Of a stretch of 5,509 nucleotides of DNA, positions 5,020-5,509 are shown in pieces (position 1 is the first letter of the stretch; the number at the start of each line of letters is the position of its first letter). Where the stretch lies: the NCBI GenBank assembly GCA_002480015.1, contig DLQD01000079.1:1-5509 (forward strand). The letters are read 5' to 3'. The notes under the pieces were generated by a model that was not told the origin of the DNA, did no database searches, and saw nothing but the letters and a program-made list of their open reading frames with translations. This stretch comes from Opitutia bacterium UBA7441 (GTDB taxonomy: Bacteria; Verrucomicrobiota; Verrucomicrobiia; Opitutales; Coraliomargaritaceae). The position numbers and the translations under genes were made by a program.

Positions 5020-5509
5020 CTAGTGCGCTTCCAGCCAGTTGTCGCCGAGGCCGATTTCGATCTCGATGGGGCAGGCAAGCTCTAAGGCGCCGACCATGCC
5101 TTCGGTCACGAGTGCGCGGAGTTGGGCTTCTTCGCTTGGCTCCATGTCGAAGACGAGTTCGTCATGGACTTGGAGGAGCATGCGGCTCTTCAGCTTCGCC
5201 TCTGTCATAGATTTTTGGATACGCACCATGGCGATCTTGATCATGTCGGCGGCGGTGCCTTGGATGGGCATGTTGATGGCGTTGCGCTCAGCGGCGGCGC
5301 GGATGGTGCCGTTGCCGGAGTTGATGTCGCGCAGGTAGCGGCGGCGGCCGCAGACGGTTTCGACGTAGCCCTTCGCTTTGGCGCTTTCTTTTTGCGCTTC
5401 CATGTAGCCGGGTATGCCGGGAAATTGTTTGAAATAGATGTCGATGATCTCTTGCGCTTCGGTCCGGCTGACGGTGCCGAGGCGCTGGGCGAGGCCGAAG
5501 GCGGAGATG
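5020..5509 (-). CDS. polA: DNA polymerase I, C-terminal part (partial, start beyond the window)
   Basis: The minus-strand frame is open from the window edge (5508) to TAG at 5020-5022, giving 162 residues of the family A polymerase domain. Seen in order: ISAFGLAQRLG from the end of the O-helix region; DIYFKQFPGIPGYM; GYVETVCGRRRYLRDI; AAERNAINMPIQGTAADMIK; motif C QVHDELVFD with the catalytic HDE; and the terminal GLGDNWLEAH, the usual Pol I ending. It carries out Okazaki-fragment and repair synthesis in the cytoplasm. The C-terminus is complete and undamaged, so the gene is probably functional. The mobile debris begins immediately after the stop codon, and no native downstream sequence or terminator is visible. 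Confidence 0.95.
   Translation of the reverse strand, partial: ISAFGLAQRLGTVSRTEAQEIIDIYFKQFPGIPGYMEAQKESAKAKGYVETVCGRRRYLRDINSGNGTIRAAAERNAINMPIQGTAADMIKIAMVRIQKSMTEAKLKSRMLLQVHDELVFDMEPSEEAQLRALVTEGMVGALELACPIEIEIGLGDNWLEAH

Noticed and set aside
5016..5338. Plus-strand open frames opposite polA
   Set aside because: They are antisense shadows of the conserved Pol I C-terminal domain.

Overview
The window looks like a defence-and-mobile-element island beside the 3' end of a housekeeping gene (polA) in a Gram-negative, moderately GC-rich bacterium. The polA C-terminus, the weak Shine-Dalgarno signals and the ACCACAGAT..CACAG repeats next to GxxExxY genes would suit the Verrucomicrobiota or a related group, but this is recall-based and tentative.

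Layout, left to right. (1) Positions 1-117, minus strand: remnant of a GxxExxY-family gene with its middle missing. A decayed copy of a GxxExxY-associated repeat lies upstream of it (about 155-196). (2) 248-1887, plus strand: an AbiE-like type IV toxin-antitoxin pair, made of a DUF6088/AbiEi-type winged-helix antitoxin and an AbiEii/AbiGii-type nucleotidyltransferase toxin. The family-like toxin N-terminus (start 861) is one base out of frame with the rest of the gene at a GGGG run (895-898). (3) 2000-3280, plus: an orphan type I N6-adenine DNA methyltransferase (HsdM-like). It keeps both catalytic motifs but appears to have lost about 100-150 residues of its N-terminal region in frame. No hsdS or hsdR is visible. 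(4) 3270-3843: two 83-bp palindromic repeats, about 89% identical and aligning without gaps, enclose one intact GxxExxY gene (3368-3733). The first repeat supplies the methylase stop codon. The second abuts the point where an IS66 transposase is cut off. (5) 3846-4967, minus: a degraded IS66-family element with intact tnpB, tnpC truncated at both ends, and one likely terminal inverted repeat. (6) 4968-5019, minus: a roughly 50-bp scrap of a second IS66 transposase. (7) 5020-5509, minus: the 3' part of polA, running off the window.

Taken together, anti-phage type genes (TA pair, orphan methylase) lie between two repeat-plus-GxxExxY modules that point outward, followed by nested IS66 debris against polA. 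At least three genes show internal or terminal deletions and one shows a frameshift, so this is an eroding, recombined region. The most interesting part is the GxxExxY/palindromic-repeat unit, whose mobility and biological role are, as far as I know, not established.
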